This document shows, in pieces, positions 1-10,582 of a stretch of DNA of 64,000 nt. Below the pieces are notes generated by a model. The model had not been told where the DNA came from. It made no database searches and saw only the letters and a list, made by a program, of their open reading frames with translations. This DNA comes from Parelaphostrongylus tenuis (Eukaryota > Nematoda > Chromadorea > Rhabditida > Metastrongylidae), in the NCBI GenBank assembly GCA_019055375.1, contig JAHQIW010006271.1:186001-250000 (forward strand), in the 5' to 3' direction. The position numbers and the translations under genes are program-made. Every line of letters starts with the position of its first letter. Within the stretch, counting starts at the first letter, position 1.

Positions 1-952
1 AATTAAGTACAGTTGTAAAACACTGCTCAAAAAGGCCGTTCTAGAGAAACCGGTAGCAGTAATTTAGATACCAACAAATACTCCATGCGACAGGTCGTTC
101 GCAACTACCTATATGAATGCCGATGTATGCTAGGCGCAACCTGCCTAATATACCCTAACGACAGAAATGACGTTTGACATGAGTTTGAGTGCGGTTTATA
201 GGTCTATTGTAACTCAGCGGTACGAGCACATTAGTATAGTGGGTAGCCCACTCTGCGCTTATATGAAGGAAATCTAGTCGGCAATCCTAAATTCAAATGA
301 AAAACTCCACCAGCCTCGCATAGGACACAGGAACACTGCGCGACGATTTGAAGTGGAGGCCGCCATACTTGTATAAGGGCATTTTCAACACGCAAGATTC
401 TTGAGGCATTCTGGATAAATGTCAAGATCTAAAAAACCGCAGAGGGGATAATCTCATTGTCACAGTGAGATTACACAATGTCTCAGGTTAATAGTTTCAT
501 GTGAGGAAGACGCTGTTTTTATGCATGTGAGACTTGTACGATTGACTTCTACGTCAAATACTCAATAGAAGACTCATAGATCGCTGAGATAGATCGACCT
601 CGTAAAAGTGTGAAGAATTGTCGGTTTCTTAGAACTTAGAAAGCCTGCCTGATTCTTTCTATGAGGGAGGCTTATAATCTTTGCCATGTGAATGGTTGCA
701 TATCATCAATCATGATAGTGACTTCACTGTTGATTAATTGATTCCTTCGAATAAATAACAGCCGAATTTAGAAAGTGATGAAATGCGAAAGAAAGTATGA
801 GACAGCGCAATTTCTAATATTTCTTAGAATTGGTAGATGTTAGATTCAAGGCTTATATTTCACCCAGTTGTAGCACTCATTTTGAGGTAACTTCAAATCT
901 TGAAAAAATATGGATTGGATGGCGAATTTATTAACAATCGTAGTTGTTTCAG
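1..952. other. No recognisable gene; upstream of the M20 relic
   Basis: The missing N-terminal exons of the M20 peptidase relic would be expected here or beyond the window edge, but I could not find a convincing one. The short frames present lack any known motif. Confidence 0.4.
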
Positions 953-1549
953 CTCCGCTAATTTTATTTAATACTCACCTGACACAGTACCTCCGTATAT
1001 TGCACCTGCAGAGGACGAGGTGAATATCTACGGTCGTGGCTCAAATGACGCTGAAGGTTCAAATTGCTTTTGAATAAATAATTTACTGACACATGATTAC
1101 CTTTAGGACAGCTCGCTGCATGGTCTCCGCTGCGCAATCCTTAGTAGAATCTCATCCAGAGGTCGCACATCAGTTAGCTCTTTTATTCGTCGTTGGAGGA
1201 GAAGTGGATCACATTGGTATGACGGTAAAGTTAGAAGAATAGTGAATCTACTTTTATTTTTATCTATGCACAGTCTTCGGCGCACAGCGAGTTTATAGCA
1301 CCTCAATAAGTATGATTATTCATCAAATTGATAATTCTCTGAAATCAAATCTTCTTGCCATAGAAGTTGAAAAACCGTTAGAGTTTTAAGGCAAAGCGTT
1401 TTATATCCACTTATTTCATGCATATTTTAAATATATTCATTTTCTAACGTTGAACAACGTCTGCTCGTCCGCATTAGCTAAAGTAGAAGCCACTGAAAAC
1501 TAACTATTTGGCTACAAGATCAGATAGTGAATAATCTATCAGAATTGTG

Positions 1550-1715
1550 TCATTGGTGTAGGAAGCGCAGTGGTTACAGATGTTATTCAGCATGTGGATG
1601 TATGATTGTTAGTTCAACCATCATGTGGATCAGAGAAATATCCCGTCTCTCCAGTGTTCGCAAATCGGTACCAGACTTGTCTAGTAATAGCTGCTTTCGA
1701 TTCATAAGGCTGGCA
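1550..1715 (+). repeat. Degraded tRNA-like SINE (GCGCAGTGG family)
   Basis: Starts with a box A-like GCGCAGTGGTTA, followed about 40 bases later by a worn box B (GTTAGTTCAACC). The tail CGGTACCAGACTTGTCT is shared with the fuller copy at 27930-28230. It lies inside the long third intron of the M20 relic. Confidence 0.55.
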
Positions 1716-2439
1716 ATCTCTGAATCACAAGGAAATTCAACTCGAGCAGCATTCATCGTCATTCACGAAAAGACAAAATGCTCAAACAGCAGTCGATTCA
1801 ACACGTGAAATTTCCAAAAATTATTGAAATGACGCATGCGTAGAAATCAGTCGAGTACTAGATGTACTGGCATTCGCTCCGTGGAATGTAATGAAGTGTC
1901 GTCTATGGAATTTAATTTTTATTTATTCCGATGTAAAGAAACGAACAAATCGAATGCAAGGAGTGCTGGGTGTGGCACAGTAGATGTGAAAAACAGTTCA
2001 TTCAAAAAAAAGTGTTTAGTTTCACAATATGAGGGATAGGCACCTAGATTCCTAGCTACCTAGATCACCAGCTTCAACGAATCGTTTCTTTTTCCTCTTG
2101 TTGCACCTATTTGTACTCGTTATCATTTTCCGTTATCTTGCATGTATGACGATGTCCGCCCAGTTTTCTGTGCCTGGTGTATTATACTCTTGTCGAACAA
2201 CAGCTGATTATAGTTGAGCAAACGTTTTAAGTTACGAAATCGTCTCTCACCTACCGCATCCATTGAGTTCTCGTCAGCCAACGACCACTTTTCCTAATTA
2301 TCGTGACAAGTATAATAATAAGTCTGAGAATGTTCATCCCACTCAAAACAATGTATAAATGGGTTGCGATTCGGAATATGACTGCAGTGTGTGAAAAAAC
2401 CCTCCAATGTCAACATTCAATAAAATTGTTTATTATACC

Positions 2440-2835
2440 TTTATCTCGAGTTTTTTATTAAGACCACGCTCAGATTTCAATAGATCTCTTCATTATTATT
2501 TGAGCCAGCAAGTCATGTGATCTGGTAAATGGGCTCTTGTACAACCCGACACACGTGTTTCGGCCTTGCAGTCTCGTCAGTCGAGCAGAACCCGTCGTTT
2601 TTCAATCTTTTTAGCCAATCCTCTGCGGGTGCTCCAGCCCCACACTAATACGTATCGAAGACGAACGCCTTACACTGTAAGTCAAGTGAAAATACTACCA
2701 ACCTCACAGTGTTGTACACTCGATTGCTCTTTGGCTGGTATTTTTTATCATATTATATCTTTATTTTGAGTGTTTTATTAAGAGTACGCTCAAATTTTAA
2801 TAGATATCTTCATTATTATTTGAAGATCATTATTG
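2440..2835 (+). repeat. FB-A foldback-family element, single orientation with direct end repeats
   Basis: Contains the family landmarks in order: TTATTAAGACCACGCTC, TCATGTGATCTGGTAAATGG, CACGTGTTTCGGCC, CAGTCGAGCAGAACCCG, TGTTGTACACTCGATTGCTC and TTTGGCTGGTATTT. The segment reading TTATTAAGA..ACGCTCA..TTCATTATTATTTGA occurs at both ends (about 2455-2510 and 2770-2823) in the same orientation. This suggests a tandem remnant with a unit near 310 bases. Confidence 0.65.
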
Positions 2836-3224
2836 AAGTTGTTAATTGTGAACAATCAAAATGGAGTATGCATCCACTAATTTTGATATTTTTCTAATTA
2901 CATACCATATCCAGAAGTAGTCTTTTCAGGCAGAAATTACAAACCTATGAACTTAAAAGCGAAGCGAATTCAGGATGAGTTCTAGATTATAAACCCGGAG
3001 ACATTCTTCGCTGGCAATACGCTCTATGCGCGTCTCTCTCCAACTACGCTGACCCGCGTGCATGGAAAATTATGCACCTTGTCCCGAATGGGCCAAAAAT
3101 TGGATCTTCATCGCTTTCTGCCCTTCAGAATATTACGTTCTCAAAATGAACTTCTATTTTTAGCTTCGACTTTTTAGACATTGCTTGAGACAATTGAGTT
3201 TGATAGCATATTTTGAACCTTTAT

Positions 3225-3725
3225 GAGGTCTCTCATTGGCACTTATAAAGTGTTGGACACGTGTTTCGCTCTTTCAGCCTCATACGTATCACGGTGTCTT
3301 TCGTTTGATCCAATCCCTTGTTGAAAGATGTACACCCCTACATCTAAAAGAATCAACCACAAAGAGGTTACACTGAGCGCGTAAAGTGAAAAAAATCACT
3401 TCATACCGCTGAGATAAAAAAGGCAAATAGAAGTCGATTGCTCATTCTTGGCACATTGAATAATACTTTCATACTATCTACTAATCACCGCAATGTCGGG
3501 TGATCTTATCATTAGACATGTAGTGATTTGTTACTCTGCAGTGTGGAGTGATTTTTTCACTTTGCGCCCACAGCGTAACATCTTCGTCGTCGATTTCTTT
3601 ATTTGTAGAGGGGTATATCCTTTTACAAGGGATTGGTTCAAACAAAAGACACCATGCTACTGACAACTTTGAAAGTCCTTAACACTTGTTCAGCACTTTA
3701 TAAGTGCCATAATAGACTTCACATA
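3225..3725. repeat. Foldback element FB-B
   Basis: The left part (TTATGAGGTCTCTCATTGGCACTTATAAAGTG ... CACGTGTTTCGC, split here by an ellipsis) and the right part (GCACTTTATAAGTGCCA at about 3692) are inverted with respect to each other. The inner sequences GTGAAAAAAATCAC and TGTTTGAACCAATCCC-type segments also pair. A second, shorter member lies at 63340-63545. It shares the CACGTGTTTCG core with FB-A, so the two families may be related. Confidence 0.55.
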
Positions 3726-4204
3726 AGGCTTAAAATGTGTATCGGATCATGAACTTGTATCTTGGTAGTAAAAAGATACAGATCCCAGTAGCTCTATGAA
3801 GTCGTTTGAGTTATCTATTTGCGTTGTTTATTTCTGTTTACATGAATCATAAGCATATTTTACTGTGCAAGAGTCAGCACTTATTATAGTCGATCCGTTT
3901 CCTCGCAATCAACGTCCAAAATGTTTCCGAACACTTCACGTTTTTCGATTGCTGCTTGAAAAATATTAGCCCCTCTTTATAAATCTCTTAGAATGCTGAT
4001 CGAGACGATTCTTTTCGCAGTTTTAAAGATAACTGACTCAAAGTATTTCCACACGATTCTAGATAAGTGTTGTGGAAGTGTATCGAACAGGCAGTATGCT
4101 TCATGGCAGACTGTATCACTAACTAGTTCTATTTTTGGAACTTATTGTTACACGGCGATAAATTTACAAACCGATCTCAATCAATGTAAGGAACTTTTCA
4201 TGTA

Positions 4205-4940
4205 ATCATTCAAAACTTATATCTCTGACTACAGCCCCATGTCGCCGTTTTTTCAAAGTACCCCTTTATGACGCTGTTAAAATCCGCCCATTTTTATCAC
4301 GCGTATAATTCGCTGGAAGCACGAAAAACATATCAGCGTGTAGAAAATTTTTCATAGTATCAGAATCATGCGCTTTATCTGAATTTTTTGTCGATGCTGT
4401 TAAAAGTCCTCAATTGAATAACAATATTTCAAATGCAATTGATCGCCCCGCCCCTACTCTGTGAATTGGCCGGTAAGCAAGGTCTCCGAAAATGTGAGAC
4501 TTGGTCGATTTTTTTTTGCTAAACCGTATTACCCTTCATATAAGTGCAACGTTGGAATTATTGGAACCTGCGACATTGAATGATAGCCAATTATCTTGAA
4601 AAAGAGCTCTATCCGCCGAGGTTTGAAGCACAAATGTTTTCTTCTCGTACAGCGCTACCAAAAAAGCTTTCTCAATAAGCAAGCACATTTCTGAATTCTT
4701 CGAAATTTGTGCTATCGAATGAGTACTAGCACTTCAAAAAAATAGTTTAGTCTAGCGAAATATAAGCCAGATAAGGATAAGGAACATGTGAACGTATGAA
4801 GCACAATTTTATTTTAGATTTTACAGCGCTATAAAAAAGTGTTTTGAAAAGCCGATCACGTAGGGCTCTAGTCAAAAATTCAAGCAAGCTTTCGAATGAT
4901 TTTTAGAACTCCTATGAAAATTTGTGTCCAGCGAATGGGA
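4205..4940. repeat. Foldback element FB-C, copy 1
   Basis: The left arm (ATTCAAAACTTATATCTCTG, AGCCCCATGTCGCCG, CAAAGTACCCC, ACGCTGTTAAAATCC) matches the reverse complement of the right arm (GGGCTCTAGTCAAAAATT, GCGCTATAAAAAAGTG, GTTTTGAAAAGCCGAT). The arms are several hundred bases long and degraded. The second copy is at 25350-26150. Located in the long intron of the M20 relic. Confidence 0.55.
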
Positions 4941-5770
4941 CCGATTTACAGATCTGTCACCGTTCAGCATATAAGAGCCCAATTTTTTTGTTGAATTTAA
5001 CCATTTCAAAACTGCTGTCCGAGCTATCGCTTTTGCACCAACCTCATAAAACTTACGCTTATGATAGCAGAAATGCTGTCTTTTTTTCTCTTTGGATCAA
5101 ACTGTTTCTCCATCTGATAATTTGCAATTATAGAAAGCGAACGATTACTTTGAATCGAATCCTGATTACTTGATAGTGGGTGAACCAACGGAAATGAAGT
5201 TGGAAATGTCCAAAAAGTAGCGCTAAAAGTGAGTATAGTTTGATTTAATAGTGCGGCGGTTATTTAGGTCACATTTGCTAAGTGTTAGTGAAATGTATAG
5301 ATCTTTCTTGAGGTCATATTACTATGTAAAGGTATCGCTGGTCATTCTGGATATCCCACCCAAAGTAAAAGTGCTATTCACATGCTTGTACCTGTGTTGA
5401 ACGACATCCTCAATTATGAATGGCCTGGCGATGCCGTACTTGGTTAATGTCCTGCACCTTGGCTTAATTTTACTAATTATGAAATTGCTTGTTGTTGAAA
5501 AGTGCGGAGACTTAGGGCAGTGCTATAGTTAGAATGAGTTTGTTAATTTCTCATGTTACATTCTTTATCGTTGCTTATTTGTTGAAACATCGTTAGATGA
5601 TGTAATCTGAAAAACTCTCTGTCATTGTTTTTTCAGGAAAATATCTATTTGGTGAGGGTTCCATCAGAAATGCTCACTCGAGAGACGAGTTTGTTCCGAA
5701 GAAGAAACTTCATGATTATAGACAAGCACTGATCAATTTGACATTGAAGATGTACTCACCGAATGCTTAA

Positions 5771-7260
5771 CAACAAATTCATGAAATTAAACGGTGTTAA
5801 TATTACCAATCATCGTTGTGAATAGAACATGATTTCATTAGTTGATTTCCTGACATCGTACCATCTTACATGAGCTTACATTAGAGACATTGTGCATCGA
5901 TCTGATTGCATAAATGTCAAAATAATGATTACTCAGTGAAGCTATATCAACTGAGATCAAACCTACTAATTTTTCAAGCCTTTGCAAAGAAACAGGTTTT
6001 CTTAATTCTTCACAAACCAAGTTTTCGTGTTCTCAGTCTCATAGGGGTGTTCTCCACTTCTAATCCTGGGATCACCTAGTGCAGCACATTGCTCTACTAT
6101 GATTAGAACTTTTTATGAAGACAAAGAATGCAGAATCTGAATAAAGGAGACAGATTTTTTATGTCTGATATTCCTAGAAACAGAGGTCTTATAGCTTCTA
6201 GCATTTGTGCCACATAATTCACTTGTGAACATAGGTATTGATAGATCGGTTCCGTAGTCGGGAAGAGCTAAGATAAACATGGAATTGGTATGATCCATTT
6301 ATATTAGGACGCTAACCAAGAGATGTTTGATCACTTCGTGTCTCTAATTGCCGATGTCTAATGCGTAACTTTGTTCGCTCCAGATTTCAATTTTCTTTCC
6401 AGTAATTGAGTTCACATTTTGTGATATAAGTTTCAATAGTATCATCTAGTTCGAGTTAATACTCTGACAAAGAAAATAGTAAAGATGACACTGTTCGTCG
6501 GTAAATGTCTCGTGAATCCAGCATATTCAAGGTTTTGTTGAATTGTTTCAATGATGCTATGCGAAAACTGGAGAAATACAGGAACAATGTAATTTCTAGA
6601 GTATCTTGCGAACTAGTGATAAGTTTCGTATGACTACAAAGGGATGATTTTGATTTTTGGCTGATATTCATTGCTCTTTTTATGAGCACATGTCTTCGCA
6701 ACATTTTTAGGTGTATTATCGATAAAACTGTAGCAGATTTTATCACTATTTAACAGAGTTTTATCACCGTATTTGGGCAGCGAACTGTGAACAGATTATG
6801 TCCATGTAATCTCTCCTGACTGATCGATTATGCAGCGAACTATCTGAATTGCTTAGCCATTTTTTTCGCACGTAGTTGAATTTCCCATTATCAGTAATTT
6901 TAGTTATAATTTTCTAATTTTAATTCTTCAACAAGAATGACTAAGAAAGTTAACATTGCCCGACACTATTTTGACATTCGTCGGTAGTGCGTAAAACACT
7001 GATAAAAAGAAGAAAACCTGCTGATCACAGAGCACTCCATCATAAGACTACGTCGCATTTCAGATAAGCGTTAAGTTTTACTGTAAATTTTTTCTTTTTT
7101 CGCTCTTCTTTCTTCCTTTGTTCTTTTTTTCTTTTCGATTCTTATCGAAATCTAGTTAAAATAAGGACACATGGACACCTCAACAGTAAAATAAACTAGG
7201 TACAAATGCTATGCTACGCGTATTTTTGATCTGGGGATGAAACAGTGGCATGCTGACTAC
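5771..7260. other. No gene or repeat recognised
   Basis: Follows the stop of the M20 relic. Short frames on the minus strand (for example 6456-6746, 96 codons) show no motif, no signal peptide and no splice context that I can support. Confidence 0.4.
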
Positions 7261-7261
7261 T

Positions 7262-7545
7262 ATTACCATATTCCGTAGCGCGTGCGGCGCAGTGCCCAGA
7301 GCTGGTCTGCAGCACATATGACTGATCAATCAACAATGGTCGATGGTTCGATCCCGCACTCAGGGCTAATAAAGCCTTCCATCCCTCCAAGGTCGGTGAC
7401 GTGGTATTAGCCTTGTCTGTGGGGATAGTGGCACTGACTTGATACATTGGTAAACCACCGCGAGTCATTGTAAAGGCCAGATATGCATTCAGTCACTTCA
7501 TACGATGCTTGATGAAGTTGAATGCACGACGAATCCCTTAAGAAC
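7262..7545 (+). repeat. tRNA-like SINE (GCGCAGTGG family)
   Basis: Box A-like GTGCGGCGCAGTG at about 7280 and box B GATGGTTCGATCCCGCACTC at about 7340. The body is shared with copies at 14610, 27930 and 55425 (AAGGCCAGAT.TGCATTCAGTCAC). The minus-strand frames covering it are chance frames. Confidence 0.7.
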
Positions 7546-8394
7546 TGATGAGCGCCAAAAATTTTATTCTTTCTGTATTTTATTACCATGACCCTAAACA
7601 ATCTATAGGATTAATATACGACCTATTATTTTGAGACTCATAAAATTCGCAACGTGAAAAACTCCAGTCAGTTGTAAAAGGAATATTTTTTGTCTCGTTT
7701 CTTGTTTACACACTATCAGAAGAAAATTTGTATTTCCAATTTTTCGCATTACGCTCTTGTCTGATATCGTTTTTTTAACCATTTAAAGCAGTTTTTGCTC
7801 AAGAAGTGCTCTAAATAACCGCGAATAGGCGACAATCTATGTAAATAAGTTAGATCGATAAGCTGATTAGGAAAAATTTTGAACTTCAAGGAGGGTGAGT
7901 TTGCTTACGGCAAACTCTCAAAACTTAAGATCTACTAATTAATCGCAAAGAATTTCCACTCTAAAAATCAATAACAGTGGGTAAGCGTCCAAAGAAAGAG
8001 CAAACAAAAAGCTTTTCGGAATTCCATAGGCAATACATGAAACGTCAAACAATCTTTTTGCGCAAAATTCGAGTCACAGTACTTGTTTGCTAACTTACTA
8101 TTTGTACACTTCTTTCAATGTGCGAAAGAACTTTTCTGCGCTGTTTTTCTGCTAGCCAGTGTGATTGTTGGGATTCCTGTCCATATTACCCGTTCTTGAC
8201 AGACACGCAAGTACGCAAATCTTTTTCTCATAACTGATGTAAACTTTTTTCATTCTGTTGGTTTATTTATGGACGTAATTTGAAAATTCGTGCTAAATAG
8301 CTCTTTCAACAATCTTATCAGCGTTCCTTCTTTTACCGTTATCACATAATTACATTCTTTGAACTTAATCTATTCAGCTTTGGCAGGTTAGCAC
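7546..8394. other. No gene recognised
   Basis: AT-rich sequence without a supportable frame, RNA or repeat landmark. Confidence 0.4.
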
Positions 8395-8670
8395 TTTATT
8401 TGATCATCACATTCCGTTATCACAGTGTCCTTTTTACTGTTCGTATCCTAGCACTTCTAGCATTCAATTCGTTTTCCGTCTTCTACTTTAACGGCGTAGA
8501 ATACTGCTTGAGCGAAGCTCTTGCAATTTCGAGGATAGCCTGGCTGTGGCGTTCTATAAGGCGTTGTTGCTGACTGCCGAAAGGAGCTGGAACATGGAGC
8601 TCGTTTCCGCGAGCGCCGTGACGAGCATCATAACCACTCGACCACGGCGCACCTCTTCTCTTTAGCTAAC
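8395..8670 (-). repeat. tRNA-like SINE, CTGGCTGTGG family, copy 1
   Basis: Read on the minus strand it begins GGTGCGCCGTGGTCGAGTGG, a good box A, and continues with GCCACAGCCAGGCTATCCTCG. Other copies are at 19505-19670 (plus), 32800-33040 (minus) and 47335-47575 (minus). The three minus copies also share about 100 bases beyond the tRNA-like half. Confidence 0.68.
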
Positions 8671-10560
8671 CAAAGAAAAGTTTCATTTGAGGAAATCCCC
8701 AGATGAAGTATTTTTTCATTTAATGTGTTTCCATTTAGATCAGAAAAATTCGGAATAAATTGGTAAAAAAACACATTCAAATGAATACCTCCCTGGATGG
8801 TGTTGTCCCTTCTTACACGTAAGCGATGTGTTCCTTACTCTGAAAATTTTTCCCTTGGCATCTTAGGACAACGTAAGTTAGTTGACAGGAGCGATAACTG
8901 TTACTTAAGATTTTTCTGTGGAAATGTTGAACTCGCCCACGTGTTAAATTTTGACCCCTTAACGACGACATGAATCGTTTTTAGCTCATCTCTTTCTCTA
9001 TCTCTCGTTTGCCTAGGAGCGAATATGTGCAGGCGCGCCCTTCCATGCAGATCTGGTTCTCAGTTTGCGAACTTATACCTTTATACCTATTCTTGTTTCA
9101 GATTATTCATAATTATTATAAAACCTGCGATTAGCAGTTCTATAATACCCTGCAAAAATTTTATATTCATCTACAACGTACACTTCATAACAAGTTCTCA
9201 TAGAAGTATGCACAAACATTTTGAAAAGAATTTGCTAGTCATTTTTGTTTTGTTCATTGTAAAGCATCAGCGTTGTCTCCACTACCGATAGTCTTACTGA
9301 GGTCTCATCAGTCATACTTTATCAAATTCTTTTGATAATTTCGCCATTTATTTACGAATACTTCCAAATTTCATCACATACTACCTCATTATCGTTGCAG
9401 CTCGCAAAGCGACCACGTCACGTGCCACGCAAGATTTTGAGGTCGTCGTCAAGGGGTTAATAGGTGATAAGCTTTACACTAAACATCACAGATCGGATCC
9501 CAACAACCCCACTAACGCGAATGCATCGGCTGAAGTCCATTATTAAGGACAAACGAGATTTAAGACTACACATTCAAGCATCTTCTTACATGACCATTAC
9601 GTTCAGTAATTCAGTTATACTTTTCCATGCTTTTCTCTTACCATAGCCTTTTTGTGAAGAGTATGACGCGTAAGAAGATGTTTAGCAATTTTACCACGGA
9701 AACTCTAGTCATCCTTCAATCACTCTCCAACGATTATTCGACACAGAGTCTTCAAGAACTCTCGACTTATGTTTCCCTCATCTTTCAGTTATCGTTCTCA
9801 GTTGACATAAACCATATACAGTTTGTTATCAGGCATCAAACCCAACTGAACTTAATTATTTTCAAGCAAGAATTCACCCGGATTAGCTGAAGAACAAACT
9901 CATCACAGTTCTAAAAACAGAAAATTATCCTAGAAAATGGAAGACTGTGAAAAAAAATTACAATAGAGGACTGAGATGGAAGAAGCTGTGAAAGACGTTG
10001 ATTATGCCAAAATTTTATGGATTGTATGCTTTTAAAGCGGTTATAGAAGAATCAAGTAGAATAGGTGAATTTGAAAGAGCTGATACAGTATTAATTGAAC
10101 AATTGACTTAGAGATACTGACGGCACTTATTGCGCCAAGGAAGTAAATTTTGAACTCTGTTCTATTCACACCCAAAAATTGGAAATGATCGAAATGCTCA
10201 AGCAAAACGAATTAAGCATATGACAGATAAGCTGTGGAAGGCACGCAAATTACCGCTAAAATGAGTAGAAAAGGGCAAAAGTAATACCAGAAGAAGGATG
10301 CGCTCATCAATAGGAGCAAGCTGGTACTAATGCGTACCGCACTCCTCATTCCACATTAAACTAGATATCTGGTATCATTAGGAATGGTGGACAGATGTAA
10401 CTCATTAGTATGCTGATGTAAATAGTTAAGACCATTCTTCATAGTTTATTTGATTACAATGAAAAATGGAAGGGCGATTATATCTTATTACGGAATGGCG
10501 CTTACGTCGAAAGCTCCGAGCTTTTAGAATAGCTTGTGGTATTCTATGAACAGTTTTCAC
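8671..10560. other. No gene recognised; upstream of SLC19 copy 1
   Basis: The open frame at 9627-9890 has no recognised motif. Sequence just before the start codon of copy 1 is less similar to the upstream regions of copies 2 and 3 than those are to each other. No TATA-like element can be claimed. Confidence 0.4.
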
Positions 10561-10566
10561 TTTCAG
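10561..10566 (+). promoter_or_regulatory. Putative trans-splice (spliced-leader) acceptor of SLC19 copy 1
   Basis: TTTCAG lies 16 bases before the ATG at 10583, preceded by a T-rich run. Copies 2 and 3 have TTCCAG/TTTCAG at the equivalent place (ending 41002 or 41009, and 58789). In nematodes such a site is the usual spliced-leader acceptor; a cis intron in the 5' UTR would look the same. Confidence 0.5.
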
Positions 10567-10582
10567 ATTTGACACATGCGAG

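Larger units (their letters stand above)
953..5770 (+). pseudogene. Decayed M20-family metallopeptidase gene
   Basis: M20 peptidases are zinc enzymes that hydrolyse peptide or amide bonds. I see five exon-like pieces. 953-1056, after a TTTCAG acceptor, carries DTVPPYI and the YGRGSNDAEG motif. 1107-1224 carries MVSAAQSLV and LLFVVGGEVDHIGM. 5134-5228 carries DYLIVGEPTEMKL. 5313-5442 carries CKGIAGHSGYP and SAIHMLVPVLNDIL. 5637-5770 carries YLFGEGSIRNAHSRDEFVP and ends at a TAA. Splice sites and phases join well (for example GAAG|GACAG and ATGACG|gtaaag). Lesions: the frame shifts inside 953-1056 just before DTVPPY, one base is missing near 1118, there is an in-frame TAG at 5218-5220, and about 80 residues usual between the last two pieces have no room in the 194-base gap. 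The third intron is 3.9 kb and filled with repeats. The N-terminal part is not recognised upstream. Most likely a pseudogene; assembly errors could explain some single-base lesions but not the missing segment. Confidence 0.72.

Noticed and set aside
9627..9890. 87-codon plus frame before SLC19 copy 1
   Set aside because: No motif, no repeat in copies 2 or 3 upstream regions, and ordinary length for chance in AT-rich DNA.
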